Notes: generated by a model from the sequence alone, not told the origin. Shown: positions 37,360 through 45,152, counted from the stretch's first letter. The stretch is 64,000 nucleotides of DNA from G963663315 sp965214205 (GCA_965214205.1 OZ243941.1:1426001-1490000), one strand, 5' to 3'. Numbers and translations are program-made.

Positions 37360-37386
37360 TTCTTCAATAGCCAGGCTATTGAAGAA
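37360..37386. repeat. 12-bp inverted repeat downstream of precursor gene
   Basis: TTCTTCAATAGC (37360-37371) and its perfect complement GCTATTGAAGAA (37375-37386) flank a 3-nt loop, 15 nt after the precursor stop on the minus strand. No T-run follows directly on the minus strand (a TTTT comes about 11 nt later), so it is either a weak terminator or an RNA-stabilising processing hairpin that separates precursor expression from the gene at 36144-37256. Confidence 0.6.
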
Positions 37387-37401
37387 AACCAGGATAATAA
37401 C

Positions 37402-37677
37402 TCAGCAGCAGCAGCGTCCTGCGGCTATCGCTTCAAGTTGCTCCTCTCCTATCTCCGTCGTCGGCAAGGCCAGGTGCAACGTTTGCGAGTCACTCTCGTG
37501 AACCACTATATTTATATCTTCCGGAAGTTCAACTCCCAGCTCCCGGGAAATCGCATCTTTCGGGTTAGATACCAGATGACTTCGAAAGTCGTCATCACTG
37601 ATCGCTTTGTCGGTAATCTGACGACGCATGTCATCAGCCGATTGCAACGGAGTTTCTGCAAATGATTGCCAATCCAC
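37402..37677 (-). CDS. RiPP precursor with nitrile-hydratase-like leader, core RCCC
   Basis: A 91-aa precursor peptide. Residues about 30-87 are an NHLP leader, related to the nitrile hydratase alpha subunit but without its metal site: DDDFRSHLVSNPKDAISREL, GVELPEDINIVV, LHLALP and the final helix EEQLEAIAAG. Cleavage after Ala-Ala-Gly would leave Arg88-Cys89-Cys90-Cys91 as the whole core. The three Cys are encoded by three TGC codons directly before TGA. The start is taken as GTG 37677 because GAGGG stands 7 nt before it on the minus strand; an ATG at 37629 and an upstream TTG at 37725 are poorer. The fused cyclodehydratase should convert the Cys residues into thiazolines and the C39 transporter should remove the leader. 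Confidence 0.9.
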   Translation of the reverse strand: MDWQSFAETPLQSADDMRRQITDKAISDDDFRSHLVSNPKDAISRELGVELPEDINIVVHESDSQTLHLALPTTEIGEEQLEAIAAGRCCC

Positions 37678-37752
37678 AACGATACCCTCACATAGAAAAT
37701 TAAAATTAAAATTAAGCGCTCCCAAAGTTCAGGAATTGCCAAACCCGTTCCA

Positions 37753-37780
37753 ATTATGCAGATTATCAGACAAATTACAA
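37753..37780 (-). promoter_or_regulatory. Candidate promoter of the precursor gene
   Basis: Read on the minus strand, TTGTAA (37780-37775) and CATAAT (37758-37753) are separated by 16 nt, giving 4 of 6 and 5 of 6 matches to the sigma-70 hexamers. A predicted start near 37746 gives a leader of about 70 nt containing an AU-rich stretch of repeated TTAATTTT (37695-37715) before the ribosome site. The gap 37678-37866 also has a CCCCAT-AAAA-ATGGGG hairpin (37785-37800) and, on the plus strand, TTGCGT (37822) with TATTAT (37844) as a possible promoter for the MMPL gene. Confidence 0.5.
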
Positions 37781-37866
37781 TACCCCCCATAAAAATGGGG
37801 AGACCTCATTTATAATAACTGTTGCGTATTCGTTATAAGTAGCTATTATGAAGATTATTTTGTTCT

Positions 37867-40224
37867 GTGGGCGTAGCCGTGTCAAACAAGATTGACCATA
37901 ACCTCCAGTCCTTTGAGTCCCGCTTCTCACAGTGGGTCATTGCCAACCGCTGGCTGGTCATTGTCGCAACGCTGATGGTGGTGGCGGTGGCGGTGTACGG
38001 CGCCCGATTCCTCACCTTCTCCACAAACTACCGGGTTTTCTTCGATTCGGATAATCCCCAGCTGCTGGCCCTGGAATCTCTCGAAAGCACCTATGGCAAG
38101 AGCGACAATGTGCTTTTTGTGATTGCCCCGAACAATGGGGATGTCCTGTCGAAACAAGCCCTGACAGCTACGGCGTGGCTCACTGAACAAGCATGGCAGA
38201 CACCTTATTCGACACGAGTCGACTCGGTCACGAACTTCCAGCATACCACTGCGAACGGAGACGAACTGCTGGTGAGTAATCTGATTGATCTGGCTACGCT
38301 GGACAATGAGGCGGAGCGATTACGAATGCGAGCGCTCGCCCTGGCCGAACCGAGACTTGTCGGCAGACTACTGTCCGGTGATGGCAGTGTCAGCGTTGTC
38401 CACGTTACCGTGTCCGTGCCGGAAGGCAACGAGACGCTCACAACCGATGAGATTATGGAGTTTTCGCGTGGCCTCGTTGTGGAAGCAGAAAACAGATTCC
38501 CGAGTCTTGATCTTCGCGTGGTCGGGACAGTGGTTACCAATCATGTTTTCTCAGAAGCGGCGATAACCACTCAAAAGACATATATGCCGGCAAGCCTGGC
38601 AATTATGGCCTTTGTGCTCGTGGTTCTGGTACGCAGCGCCGCAGGCGTGCTGGGGACCGGCTTCATTATGCTTTTGTCGGTCGCCGTTTCGGTGGGGATG
38701 GGTGGCTGGTTCGGGTTACCGCTTTCTCCGCCTGTGGCGCCAGCTCCCAATATCGTGCTGATGATCGTTGTGGCCAATAGCGTACACCTGCTGATTACCC
38801 TGCAACAACGTCTGCAAGCCGGAGACTCGAAACACACGGCAATCAGGGAATCCATCCGAGTCAACCTGTCTCCGGTCTTTCTCGCCAGCCTGACCACGAC
38901 ACTTGGGTTTCTTGCGATGAATTTCGCCGAGGCGCCTCCGCACCGACATCTTGGCACGTTCGTCGCTTTCGGCATTGTGGCTTCGTTCATCCTTTCAGTC
39001 ACATTCCTGCCAGCGCTGCTTTCGCTATTGCCAATGCGAACGCCAGCGCAGGCAAAAACGCCGGGGCGCGACCCTCTGATGAGCCGGATTGCAGAGTTCG
39101 TCATACGATACAGGAAAGCCCTGCTGTTCGGCTCGATAGCCGTTGTATTCGCGTTTGCGACAGCCATTCCGCGTAACGAACTGAATGATGTTCTGGTGCA
39201 CTTTTTTGATGAAAGCACCGAATTTCGACAGGATATAGATTTCCTGGACGAGCATCTGGGTGGAAATACCGTGATTGAGTACTCCCTCGTTTCACCGGAG
39301 AATATGACGGACCCAGCGTTTCTGAGCGATTTATCCGCTTTTGCCGAGTGGTATGAAACACAGCCTGAGGTACGACACGTCACGGTCATTACCGACACAT
39401 TCCGACGGATCAACCAGAGTATGCACGGGGATGACCCGGATGCTTATCGACTCCCCGAAAGCCGTGACCTGGCGGCGCAATACCTGTTGCTCTACGAGCT
39501 TTCCCTGCCCTTTGGTCTGGATATGAACAACCAGATCAGCGTTGATAGATCATCCACACGCATGACCGTGACCGCTGGTACTCTCTCATCAAAGGACGTG
39601 CTGGCGCTGGACAAGCGAGCTATGGCCTGGCTGGATGACAACACGACACATATTGTCCGCGCCGATGGCTCAGGCCCCGCGCTGCTGTTCGCGCATATCG
39701 GCCAACGCAGCATAGAATCCATGTTGCTCGGAACCGTGATTGTACTGCTCGGAATTTCCGTTATTCTTCTGGCAGCTTTTCGCTCTATTCGCATGGGCCT
39801 TGTGAGTCTCGTGCCTAATTTCGTCCCCGCTGTGATCGGGTTTGGCATCTGGGGATTGACGATAGGGGAAATTGGTTCTGCGCTGTCCGTGGTTGTGGCC
39901 ATGACGATCGGGATCGTGGTAGACGATACGGTACATTTCCTCAGCAAATACCAGCGCGCGAGACGTGAATTCGGCTATACCCCTGAGCAAGCCGTGTCCT
40001 CAGCTTTTCAGACTGTCGGGCGAGCCGTCTTTACGACTACACTCGTACTGGTGGCAGGATTCCTGATTCTGTTTCTGTCCCCGTTTATTCCCACAGCCCA
40101 GGTCGGGTTGCTCACTGCATTGATCATCGGATTTGCGTTGGTCTTTGATTTTCTGCTGCTTCCGCCCCTGCTGATGGCTATTGAGAAGCCCGAACAACCT
40201 GTCCGGGCGACCGATTCGGCATAA
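37867..40224 (+). CDS. RND/MMPL-family exporter
   Basis: An inner-membrane protein of 785 aa with the two-fold RND layout: helix 1 at about residues 25-46, a periplasmic loop, five helices (about 220-390), then the same pattern again from about 410, with a sterol-sensing-type block VVVAMTIGIVVDDTVHFLSKY carrying the proton-relay acidic residues. It belongs to the MMPL/hopanoid-transporter-like class rather than the tripartite AcrB class. A GTG start is used; a second GTG at 37879 is equally possible. Divergent from the precursor gene, it may export the product or a lipid, or give self-protection. Confidence 0.82.
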   Translation: MGVAVSNKIDHNLQSFESRFSQWVIANRWLVIVATLMVVAVAVYGARFLTFSTNYRVFFDSDNPQLLALESLESTYGKSDNVLFVIAPNNGDVLSKQALTATAWLTEQAWQTPYSTRVDSVTNFQHTTANGDELLVSNLIDLATLDNEAERLRMRALALAEPRLVGRLLSGDGSVSVVHVTVSVPEGNETLTTDEIMEFSRGLVVEAENRFPSLDLRVVGTVVTNHVFSEAAITTQKTYMPASLAIMAFVLVVLVRSAAGVLGTGFIMLLSVAVSVGMGGWFGLPLSPPVAPAPNIVLMIVVANSVHLLITLQQRLQAGDSKHTAIRESIRVNLSPVFLASLTTTLGFLAMNFAEAPPHRHLGTFVAFGIVASFILSVTFLPALLSLLPMRTPAQAKTPGRDPLMSRIAEFVIRYRKALLFGSIAVVFAFATAIPRNELNDVLVHFFDESTEFRQDIDFLDEHLGGNTVIEYSLVSPENMTDPAFLSDLSAFAEWYETQPEVRHVTVITDTFRRINQSMHGDDPDAYRLPESRDLAAQYLLLYELSLPFGLDMNNQISVDRSSTRMTVTAGTLSSKDVLALDKRAMAWLDDNTTHIVRADGSGPALLFAHIGQRSIESMLLGTVIVLLGISVILLAAFRSIRMGLVSLVPNFVPAVIGFGIWGLTIGEIGSALSVVVAMTIGIVVDDTVHFLSKYQRARREFGYTPEQAVSSAFQTVGRAVFTTTLVLVAGFLILFLSPFIPTAQVGLLTALIIGFALVFDFLLLPPLLMAIEKPEQPVRATDSA

Positions 40225-40265
40225 CTCGTTACTCCCTTGACTTGACTCTAAGGAGGCTCTGTTTG

Positions 40266-41159
40266 ATGACTACACGAGATGACCAGCCGATTACGCCACA
40301 AGAGTGCGGCACCATGCGCCATTACGACGACATGACCGTCGATTTTTACCTGGCGCGATGGAACTCCCGGCACATTCACTTCGGATTATTCGAGGATGAG
40401 GAGGTGCCCGGAGATGGCGCTCCCTTTGCCGGGCCGGAAAGCCTGACGCGCGGACTGGAACGCATGGTTGACGTGATTACCGATCCCGCTGATATCGGGC
40501 CCCATCACCATGTGGTGGATGCAGGTTGCGGTGTGGGCGGCACTGCGATTTATCTGGCAACATCCCGGGGATGCAGGGTTATCGGTGTCAACATGAACGA
40601 GGGACAGCTGGAGATAGCTAGAACAAAGGCGACCGAGGCAGGTTTGACCACCGACCAGGTCGACTTTCGGCGTGGCAATTGCTCGCTTCGGTTGCCGTTT
40701 GAGAGCGAATCAATTGATGTTGTCACCAATATTGAAAGCGCATGCTACTACAGCGACCGGAGACAATTTTTGAGTGAGGTATACCGGATACTCAAGCCGG
40801 GCGGGCAGATTGTGGCAGAGGATTGGCTGATGAGTGATGATACCAGCGCTGAGCAACATGAACGCTATATCAAGCCGCTGTGCAAGTACTGGGCGCTGGC
40901 AGGTCTTGAGAGCCTGTCCAGCTACGAGAGGCTGTTGCGCGAGGCAGGTTTTACCGTGCTCGAATGTACTGATTTCGATGGCAAGGACATCGGTAATCTG
41001 CGGCTTTTCGAGAACCACAACCGGATGCTCAGAGGGTTGAGCTTTCTCGGTCTCTTGCCAAAAAGATACCAAACCGTGCTACAGACATTCGACTGCCTGG
41101 AGAAGGCATGGCAAGTCGGATGCTTCGAGCTCGGACGTTATCACGCGATCAAGCCTTAG
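40266..41159 (+). CDS. Class I SAM-dependent methyltransferase
   Basis: A 297-aa small-molecule methyltransferase of the tocopherol/sarcosine-methyltransferase-like group. The SAM loop is VVDAGCGVGGTAIYLA, the acidic binding position lies after RVIGVNMNEGQLEIA, and IESACYYSDRRQFLSEVYRILKPGG is the post-motif block. ATG 40266 has AGGAGG 9 nt upstream. It follows the exporter gene by 41 nt on the same strand. Its substrate may be the modified peptide, for example the N-terminal Arg, but this is inference. Confidence 0.85.
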   Translation: MTTRDDQPITPQECGTMRHYDDMTVDFYLARWNSRHIHFGLFEDEEVPGDGAPFAGPESLTRGLERMVDVITDPADIGPHHHVVDAGCGVGGTAIYLATSRGCRVIGVNMNEGQLEIARTKATEAGLTTDQVDFRRGNCSLRLPFESESIDVVTNIESACYYSDRRQFLSEVYRILKPGGQIVAEDWLMSDDTSAEQHERYIKPLCKYWALAGLESLSSYERLLREAGFTVLECTDFDGKDIGNLRLFENHNRMLRGLSFLGLLPKRYQTVLQTFDCLEKAWQVGCFELGRYHAIKP

Positions 41160-41223
41160 CAACGGGTAGCACGGACGGTAGCACAACATCCATGCGGATT
41201 CCTGTAAAACGCTGGCGGTACAG

Positions 41224-42087
41224 CTAGGACGCTGGTTGCCCTGAATCCGGCTTGACTGCAGAAATCAGGCGGTAACTGAACAAGCCTTGCTTCGTTCCTT
41301 CAAGGTAGCTGCGAACCCCCAGCCTGAAATCTCCGTATGCCCAGGCCTTGCTGGACGAGTTGAACATATCGCCAAATAGCTCCCACATCTTGTACAACCG
41401 CTCGGCTGCGGGAATGAGTTCCATGTCCAGGTCTTGTTCGCTGATATTCTCGAATCCCACCGCCTTGCAGGTGGTGAGTACATCACGCCAGGGTTGAAGT
41501 GGCTCGGTATACCAGCCTCGCTGCAGGCCAGCATGGATTTCGTGATCACGTTCAGAGCGCTCCTTGTCTTGCAAAAAGCCATCCAGCGCTTGCCACCGCC
41601 CGCCCGCCTTCAGCACGCGGTACGCCTCTCTGAGATAGGCCGACTTGTCGGCGGCATAACAGTAGGTTTCGTGATTGAGTACGGCGTCAAAGTAATTCTC
41701 CTCGAAGGGCATCTCCATGAAATCGCCATAGAGGAACTCAACGCGATCAGAGACGCCTCTTTTTTCGGCCTGCTCGTTTGCCAATGCGACATGCGATTCG
41801 CAGTTGGTCAGGCCCACCGCATGTACGCCATACGTCTGGGCCAGCCAGATCACAGTGCCGCCCACGCCGCAACCGGCATCCAGCACACGCTGGCCCGGAC
41901 CCGGTTCACAGCCACGCACCAGAGTCAGATTGGCTCTCAGCAAGGCCTCCTTATCCGAAGTGGTATCCGGACCCCAGAGCCCGTAGTGGATCGCCAGAAG
42001 ATCCGCCGGGTGGTTGACGGCGAGATTGGTGAGCGCTGTGTAATACTCAGGCAGTGAGGCCGTGGGTGGTGTTTCGGTATCATTCAT
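41224..42087 (-). CDS. Class I SAM-dependent methyltransferase
   Basis: A 287-aa methyltransferase related to the one at 40266-41159. The SAM loop is VLDAGCGVGGTVIWLA, followed by AVGLTNCESHVALANEQA, and NHETYCYAADKSAYLREAYRVLKAGG marks the catalytic-site block. The N-terminal IHYGLWGPDT segment is typical of tocopherol- or sterol-methyltransferase-like enzymes. It is convergent with the preceding methyltransferase and divergent from the small gene at 42102, with only 14 nt between starts. Confidence 0.85.
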   Translation of the reverse strand: MNDTETPPTASLPEYYTALTNLAVNHPADLLAIHYGLWGPDTTSDKEALLRANLTLVRGCEPGPGQRVLDAGCGVGGTVIWLAQTYGVHAVGLTNCESHVALANEQAEKRGVSDRVEFLYGDFMEMPFEENYFDAVLNHETYCYAADKSAYLREAYRVLKAGGRWQALDGFLQDKERSERDHEIHAGLQRGWYTEPLQPWRDVLTTCKAVGFENISEQDLDMELIPAAERLYKMWELFGDMFNSSSKAWAYGDFRLGVRSYLEGTKQGLFSYRLISAVKPDSGQPAS

Positions 42088-42101
42088 GGTTGGGCAGTGT
42101 G

Positions 42102-42293
42102 ATGAATTCCCCGGATTTTACACGTCATATATACCGTTTGATACATACCGTTGCCAAATCCCGCAGGGTGAGCCTGAAAGGCCTGACCTTTGACAATGCT
42201 CTTGAATTGATGCAGGATATTAAACGAGAGTGGCGACCAAGTGACTTGATGATACACTTGGTAATGAACGAAAGGCGCGAAAAATTATTATGA
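42102..42293 (+). CDS. Small protein of unknown function (63 aa)
   Basis: A short basic protein with no recognised domain. It contains FTRHIYRLIHTVAKSRRVSLKGLTFD and ends NERREKLL. Evidence that it is real is that its stop overlaps the start of the next gene in an ATGA (42290-42293), the usual sign of translational coupling, and that it has its own ATG just after the divergent promoter region. It might be an accessory of the following methyltransferase. Confidence 0.5.
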   Translation: MNSPDFTRHIYRLIHTVAKSRRVSLKGLTFDNALELMQDIKREWRPSDLMIHLVMNERREKLL

Positions 42294-42921
42294 ATGGGGA
42301 CAACCCGAATCTGGAGCGGTTCGATGAGCGTCTGGCAGCGGTTTACGGGCGGACGGAAAACAAGGAACAGCAGTATGATGAGTGGGCGCAGACGTATGAT
42401 TCCGACCTGGTGGATGATCTGGGGTATGTCGCGTTCAGTGAGGCAGGTGACATTTTCATGGAGGTTGTGACTGACCGTTCAGCCCGTATTCTGGATGTGG
42501 CTTGTGGCACCGGTCTGGCGGGAGCGTATTTGCAACGACACGGATACCTGCATGTCGATGGCGCCGACCTGTCCACGAAAATGATGGAGGTTGCCAGTCA
42601 GCGTGGTCTGTATCATTCTACATGGCAACACGATTTCACCAGGCCAGCCAGCTGGAGAAACTCTATGATGCGGTATTGTGTGTCGGTATGTTCTCGTATG
42701 CAGCGCCAAAGATCACGGACATGCACAATGTGGTGCGTTGCGCTCGTCCGGGAGCTACTTGCGTGATCACGGTCAACGGCGCCGCCTGGCGCGACCTCAA
42801 CCTGGAGCCGGAAGTGTACCGTGAGGCGGAGCGCCATGATTTCACGATCAATGAGGTTCGCCGGGCCGGTTATATCGAGAATCAGGGGATTGATTCACGA
42901 GTGCTGATGATCACTGCCTGA
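42290..42921 (+). pseudogene. Frameshifted class I methyltransferase
   Basis: The first part, from ATG 42290, reads as a methyltransferase with a YDEWAQTYDSDL start like the WBSCR27 group, then ILDVACGTGLAGAYL, DGADLSTKMMEVA and WQHDF. At about 42630-42655 the homology continues in another frame (LEKLYDAVLCVGMFSYAAP, then HNVVRCARPGATCVITVNG and a family-like C-terminus to 42921). The original frame runs into unrelated sequence and stops at 42766. One missing base near the CCAGGCCAGCCAGC stretch would explain it. Uncorrected, the enzyme lacks its substrate half. A sequencing or assembly error, or programmed frameshifting, cannot be excluded. Confidence 0.75.
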
Positions 42922-42976
42922 TACAATCATTCAGACATTTTCCCGGATTTCAAGCAGGGCAGGGCACCCTGAACCA

Positions 42977-43276
42977 TCAGGGTAATACTTTCTTCCAGGG
43001 TTTGACTTCTACTTTTGCGTAGACGCCTGCCGTTACGTAGGGGTCGGCGTCAGCCCAGTTTTTGGCGTCTTCGAGGGAGTCGAATCTGGCGATGATCAGG
43101 CTGCCGGTGAATCCTGCGCTGCCGGGATCTTCGCTATCAATCGCGGGGTGGGGGCCGGATGCCAGAAGGCGGCCTTGTTCGACCAGCGCTTTGAGGCGTT
43201 CGACATGAGCCGGTCTGGCGGCCATGCGGTTTTCCAGACTGTTGTCGGCGTCGGTTGCATAGATGGTGTAATACAT
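42977..43276 (-). CDS. yciI: YciI-family protein
   Basis: A 99-aa dimeric ferredoxin-like alpha+beta protein. YYTIYATDADNSLENRMAARPAHVERLKALVEQGRLLASGP matches YciI, and the conserved His of RPAHVERL is the proposed active-site residue. The C-terminal block is FDSLEDAKNWADADPYVTAGVY. Molecular role unsettled in general. ATG 43276 gives the family's usual N-terminus; an ATG at 43309 would add 11 residues. Its neighbour is yciB on the same strand. Confidence 0.9.
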   Translation of the reverse strand: MYYTIYATDADNSLENRMAARPAHVERLKALVEQGRLLASGPHPAIDSEDPGSAGFTGSLIIARFDSLEDAKNWADADPYVTAGVYAKVEVKPWKKVLP

Positions 43277-43443
43277 TGGAGTAGCGCAGGAATTATTTGC
43301 AGGAATCATACCATCAGCAGCGCCTGTGTGTTGTGCTGTTTTTAACCTTGCAATATGGAAGTCACAATCCCAAAATGCAAGGATATTACCGAGAGTAAGC
43401 GCATCATGTCGTACAAACCCGTTTGGTTCAGCGTTCTGAGTCT

Positions 43444-44004
43444 TTATTCGTCAGTCAGTTGTATGTGTTTGCTGATGAAGAGCATTTGCACGATGGCGAA
43501 TGCCAGGGTGAGCCCGAACAACCAGAATACCTTGAAGTTGACCCAGGCCGCGGTCCGGACTTCGGGGTCGGCGTCGGCGTTGTAGTAGAAGGCGACGTAT
43601 AGATTCAGTCCACCCAGAGCCAGGAAAAAGAGGGCCCAGGCCCAGTTCAGCCTGCGCCATACCGGCCCCGGCAGGTTGATCTGTTTGCCCATCACAAATT
43701 CCAGCGCCGATTTTCTGGAGAACAGCAGCATGCTGACAATCACCCCGGAGAACAGCCAGTTGACGATGGTTGGTTTCCACTTTATGAAGATGTCGTCCTT
43801 CAGTAAAATCGTGAGTCCGCCGAACAGGGTGATAATGATCAGGGTGATGATATGGATGGTTTCAAATCGGCGGTGTTTCGTCCAGAATACACCCACCTGG
43901 ATAAATGTGGCGATAATTGCCGCCGCAGTGGCGATGAAAATATCGTAAAATTTGAAGGCGCCAAAAAAGATCAGTAACGGAAACAGATCAAATAATATTT
44001 TCAT
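43444..44004 (-). CDS. yciB: Inner-membrane septation protein YciB
   Basis: A 186-aa protein with five membrane helices, matching intracellular septation protein A (YciB/IspZ), which affects cell-envelope synthesis and division. MKILFDLFPLLIFFGAFK at the start, TLLLKDD-like GLTILLKDDIFIKWKPT and LNWAWALFFLALGGLNLYVA are family blocks. It lies upstream of yciI on the same strand with a 167-nt gap in which I see no further gene. Confidence 0.93.
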   Translation of the reverse strand: MKILFDLFPLLIFFGAFKFYDIFIATAAAIIATFIQVGVFWTKHRRFETIHIITLIIITLFGGLTILLKDDIFIKWKPTIVNWLFSGVIVSMLLFSRKSALEFVMGKQINLPGPVWRRLNWAWALFFLALGGLNLYVAFYYNADADPEVRTAAWVNFKVFWLFGLTLAFAIVQMLFISKHIQLTDE

Positions 44005-44109
44005 GGGTCAGGGAAGGGGAAGTCAGCGCAGAAGTATACGGATTCGGGCATAGTGAAGCAAACAACCACGTCATAAACAGAGGCAGGAAAAATAAACAAG
44101 AATTATATC

Positions 44110-44724
44110 GTGGTGGAAGGTCCTATCGGAGTTGGCAAGACCACTCTGACGCACAGGATCGCGAAATTCATGGAGGCGACGCCGGTAGTCGAGAAACCGG
44201 AAGAAAATCCTTTCCTGGAGCGTTTTTACAGGGCCCCCCGGCAATATGCGCTGCAAACCCAGTTGTATTTCCTTTTTCAACGAGTCAGGCAATTAAGGGA
44301 ACTGAGACAGGGCGACCTGTTTTCGCCGGTTCGCGTATCCGATTTTATGCTCGACAAGGATCCTCTGTTTGCCCGCATCACGCTGGATGATGATGAGCTT
44401 GACCTTTACGAGAAGGTTTACCGGAATCTTGCGACTGAAGCGCCTGTTCCCGACCTGGTGATTTACCTGCAGGCGCCGGTTGATGTGTTGATCAGCCGCA
44501 TTCGCCGCAGGGGGGTCTTGTTCGAGAGGAATATGGAGAGGGAGTATCTGAAGCGGCTGGTGGATTCCTATCTGCGCTATTTCCTCGGTTACCGTGATTC
44601 CACATTGCTGATGGTGAACGCTGAGAGGCTGAATTTTGCCGATAACGACGAACACTGTGAAATGGTGTTTGAGCAGATCAGGGACTGCCTTCCGGGACGG
44701 AATTATTTTAATCCGGAAGTCTGA
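44110..44724 (+). CDS. Deoxynucleoside kinase (dAdo/dGuo kinase family)
   Basis: Phosphorylates deoxyribonucleosides for nucleotide salvage. A 204-aa P-loop protein with VEGPIGVGKTTLTHRIA, PEENPFLERFY, a YFLFQRVRQL helix, SDFMLDKDPLFA (in place of the DRS motif) and the lid RIRRRG. The first usable standard start is GTG 44110, but family members begin several residues earlier and the in-frame codons 44092-44109 spell the expected NKNYIV; no ATG, GTG or TTG precedes them. An AGGA at 44085-44088 would suit an ATA start at 44092. It precedes yciA by 35 nt. Confidence 0.83.
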   Translation: MVEGPIGVGKTTLTHRIAKFMEATPVVEKPEENPFLERFYRAPRQYALQTQLYFLFQRVRQLRELRQGDLFSPVRVSDFMLDKDPLFARITLDDDELDLYEKVYRNLATEAPVPDLVIYLQAPVDVLISRIRRRGVLFERNMEREYLKRLVDSYLRYFLGYRDSTLLMVNAERLNFADNDEHCEMVFEQIRDCLPGRNYFNPEV

Positions 44725-44759
44725 AGCTTGTGATAAATGAAACCGGGAAAACGAAAAAA

Positions 44760-45152
44760 ATGACCGAAAAAAGACTGACAGACAAGCCTCCTTCGTTGCG
44801 TACCGTGGCCATGCCGGCTGACGCCAATCCGAGCGGGGACATATTCGGTGGATGGATCATGGCGCAAATGGATATTGCGGGCGCCATTTACGCAAGTTAT
44901 GTGGTGCATGGCCGTCTGGTGACGGTGGCGGTGGAAGGCATGACCTTTCATCTGCCGGTATTCGTCGGGGATCAGGTCAGTTGCTATTGCGAGGTGACCC
45001 GGTTCGGCAACACTTCGCTGTCGGTTCACATCGAGGTCTGGGCGCGAAGAAAGCATGCCCGCCGGGAGCGTCTCAAGGTTACGGAGGCGACCTATACTTA
45101 TGTTTCGGTCAATGAGGACCGGCAACCGACACCGCTTGACAGAATCGACTGA
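44760..45152 (+). CDS. yciA: Acyl-CoA thioesterase YciA
   Basis: A 130-aa hot-dog-fold thioesterase hydrolysing a broad range of acyl-CoAs. MPADANPSGDIFGGWIMAQMDIAGAI with the catalytic Asn-Asp pair, MTFHLPVFVGDQVSCY and VTEATYTYVSV are the YciA signature. ATG 44760 is preferred to a GTG at 44730. Forms a likely two-gene unit with the deoxynucleoside kinase. Confidence 0.93.
   Translation: MTEKRLTDKPPSLRTVAMPADANPSGDIFGGWIMAQMDIAGAIYASYVVHGRLVTVAVEGMTFHLPVFVGDQVSCYCEVTRFGNTSLSVHIEVWARRKHARRERLKVTEATYTYVSVNEDRQPTPLDRID

Noticed and set aside
37402..37677. Nitrile hydratase alpha subunit fragment
   Set aside because: Only the leader-like part is present; the metal-binding Cys-X-X-Cys-Ser-Cys motif is missing and the neighbours are RiPP genes.
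37678..37725. Longer precursor starting at TTG 37725
   Set aside because: The added residues come from an AT-rich leader and GTG 37677 has a much better ribosome site.
42502..42921. Separate gene starting at the in-frame start 42502
   Set aside because: Its first 40 residues are unlike any protein and overlap the methyltransferase SAM domain; it is the second half of the frameshifted gene.
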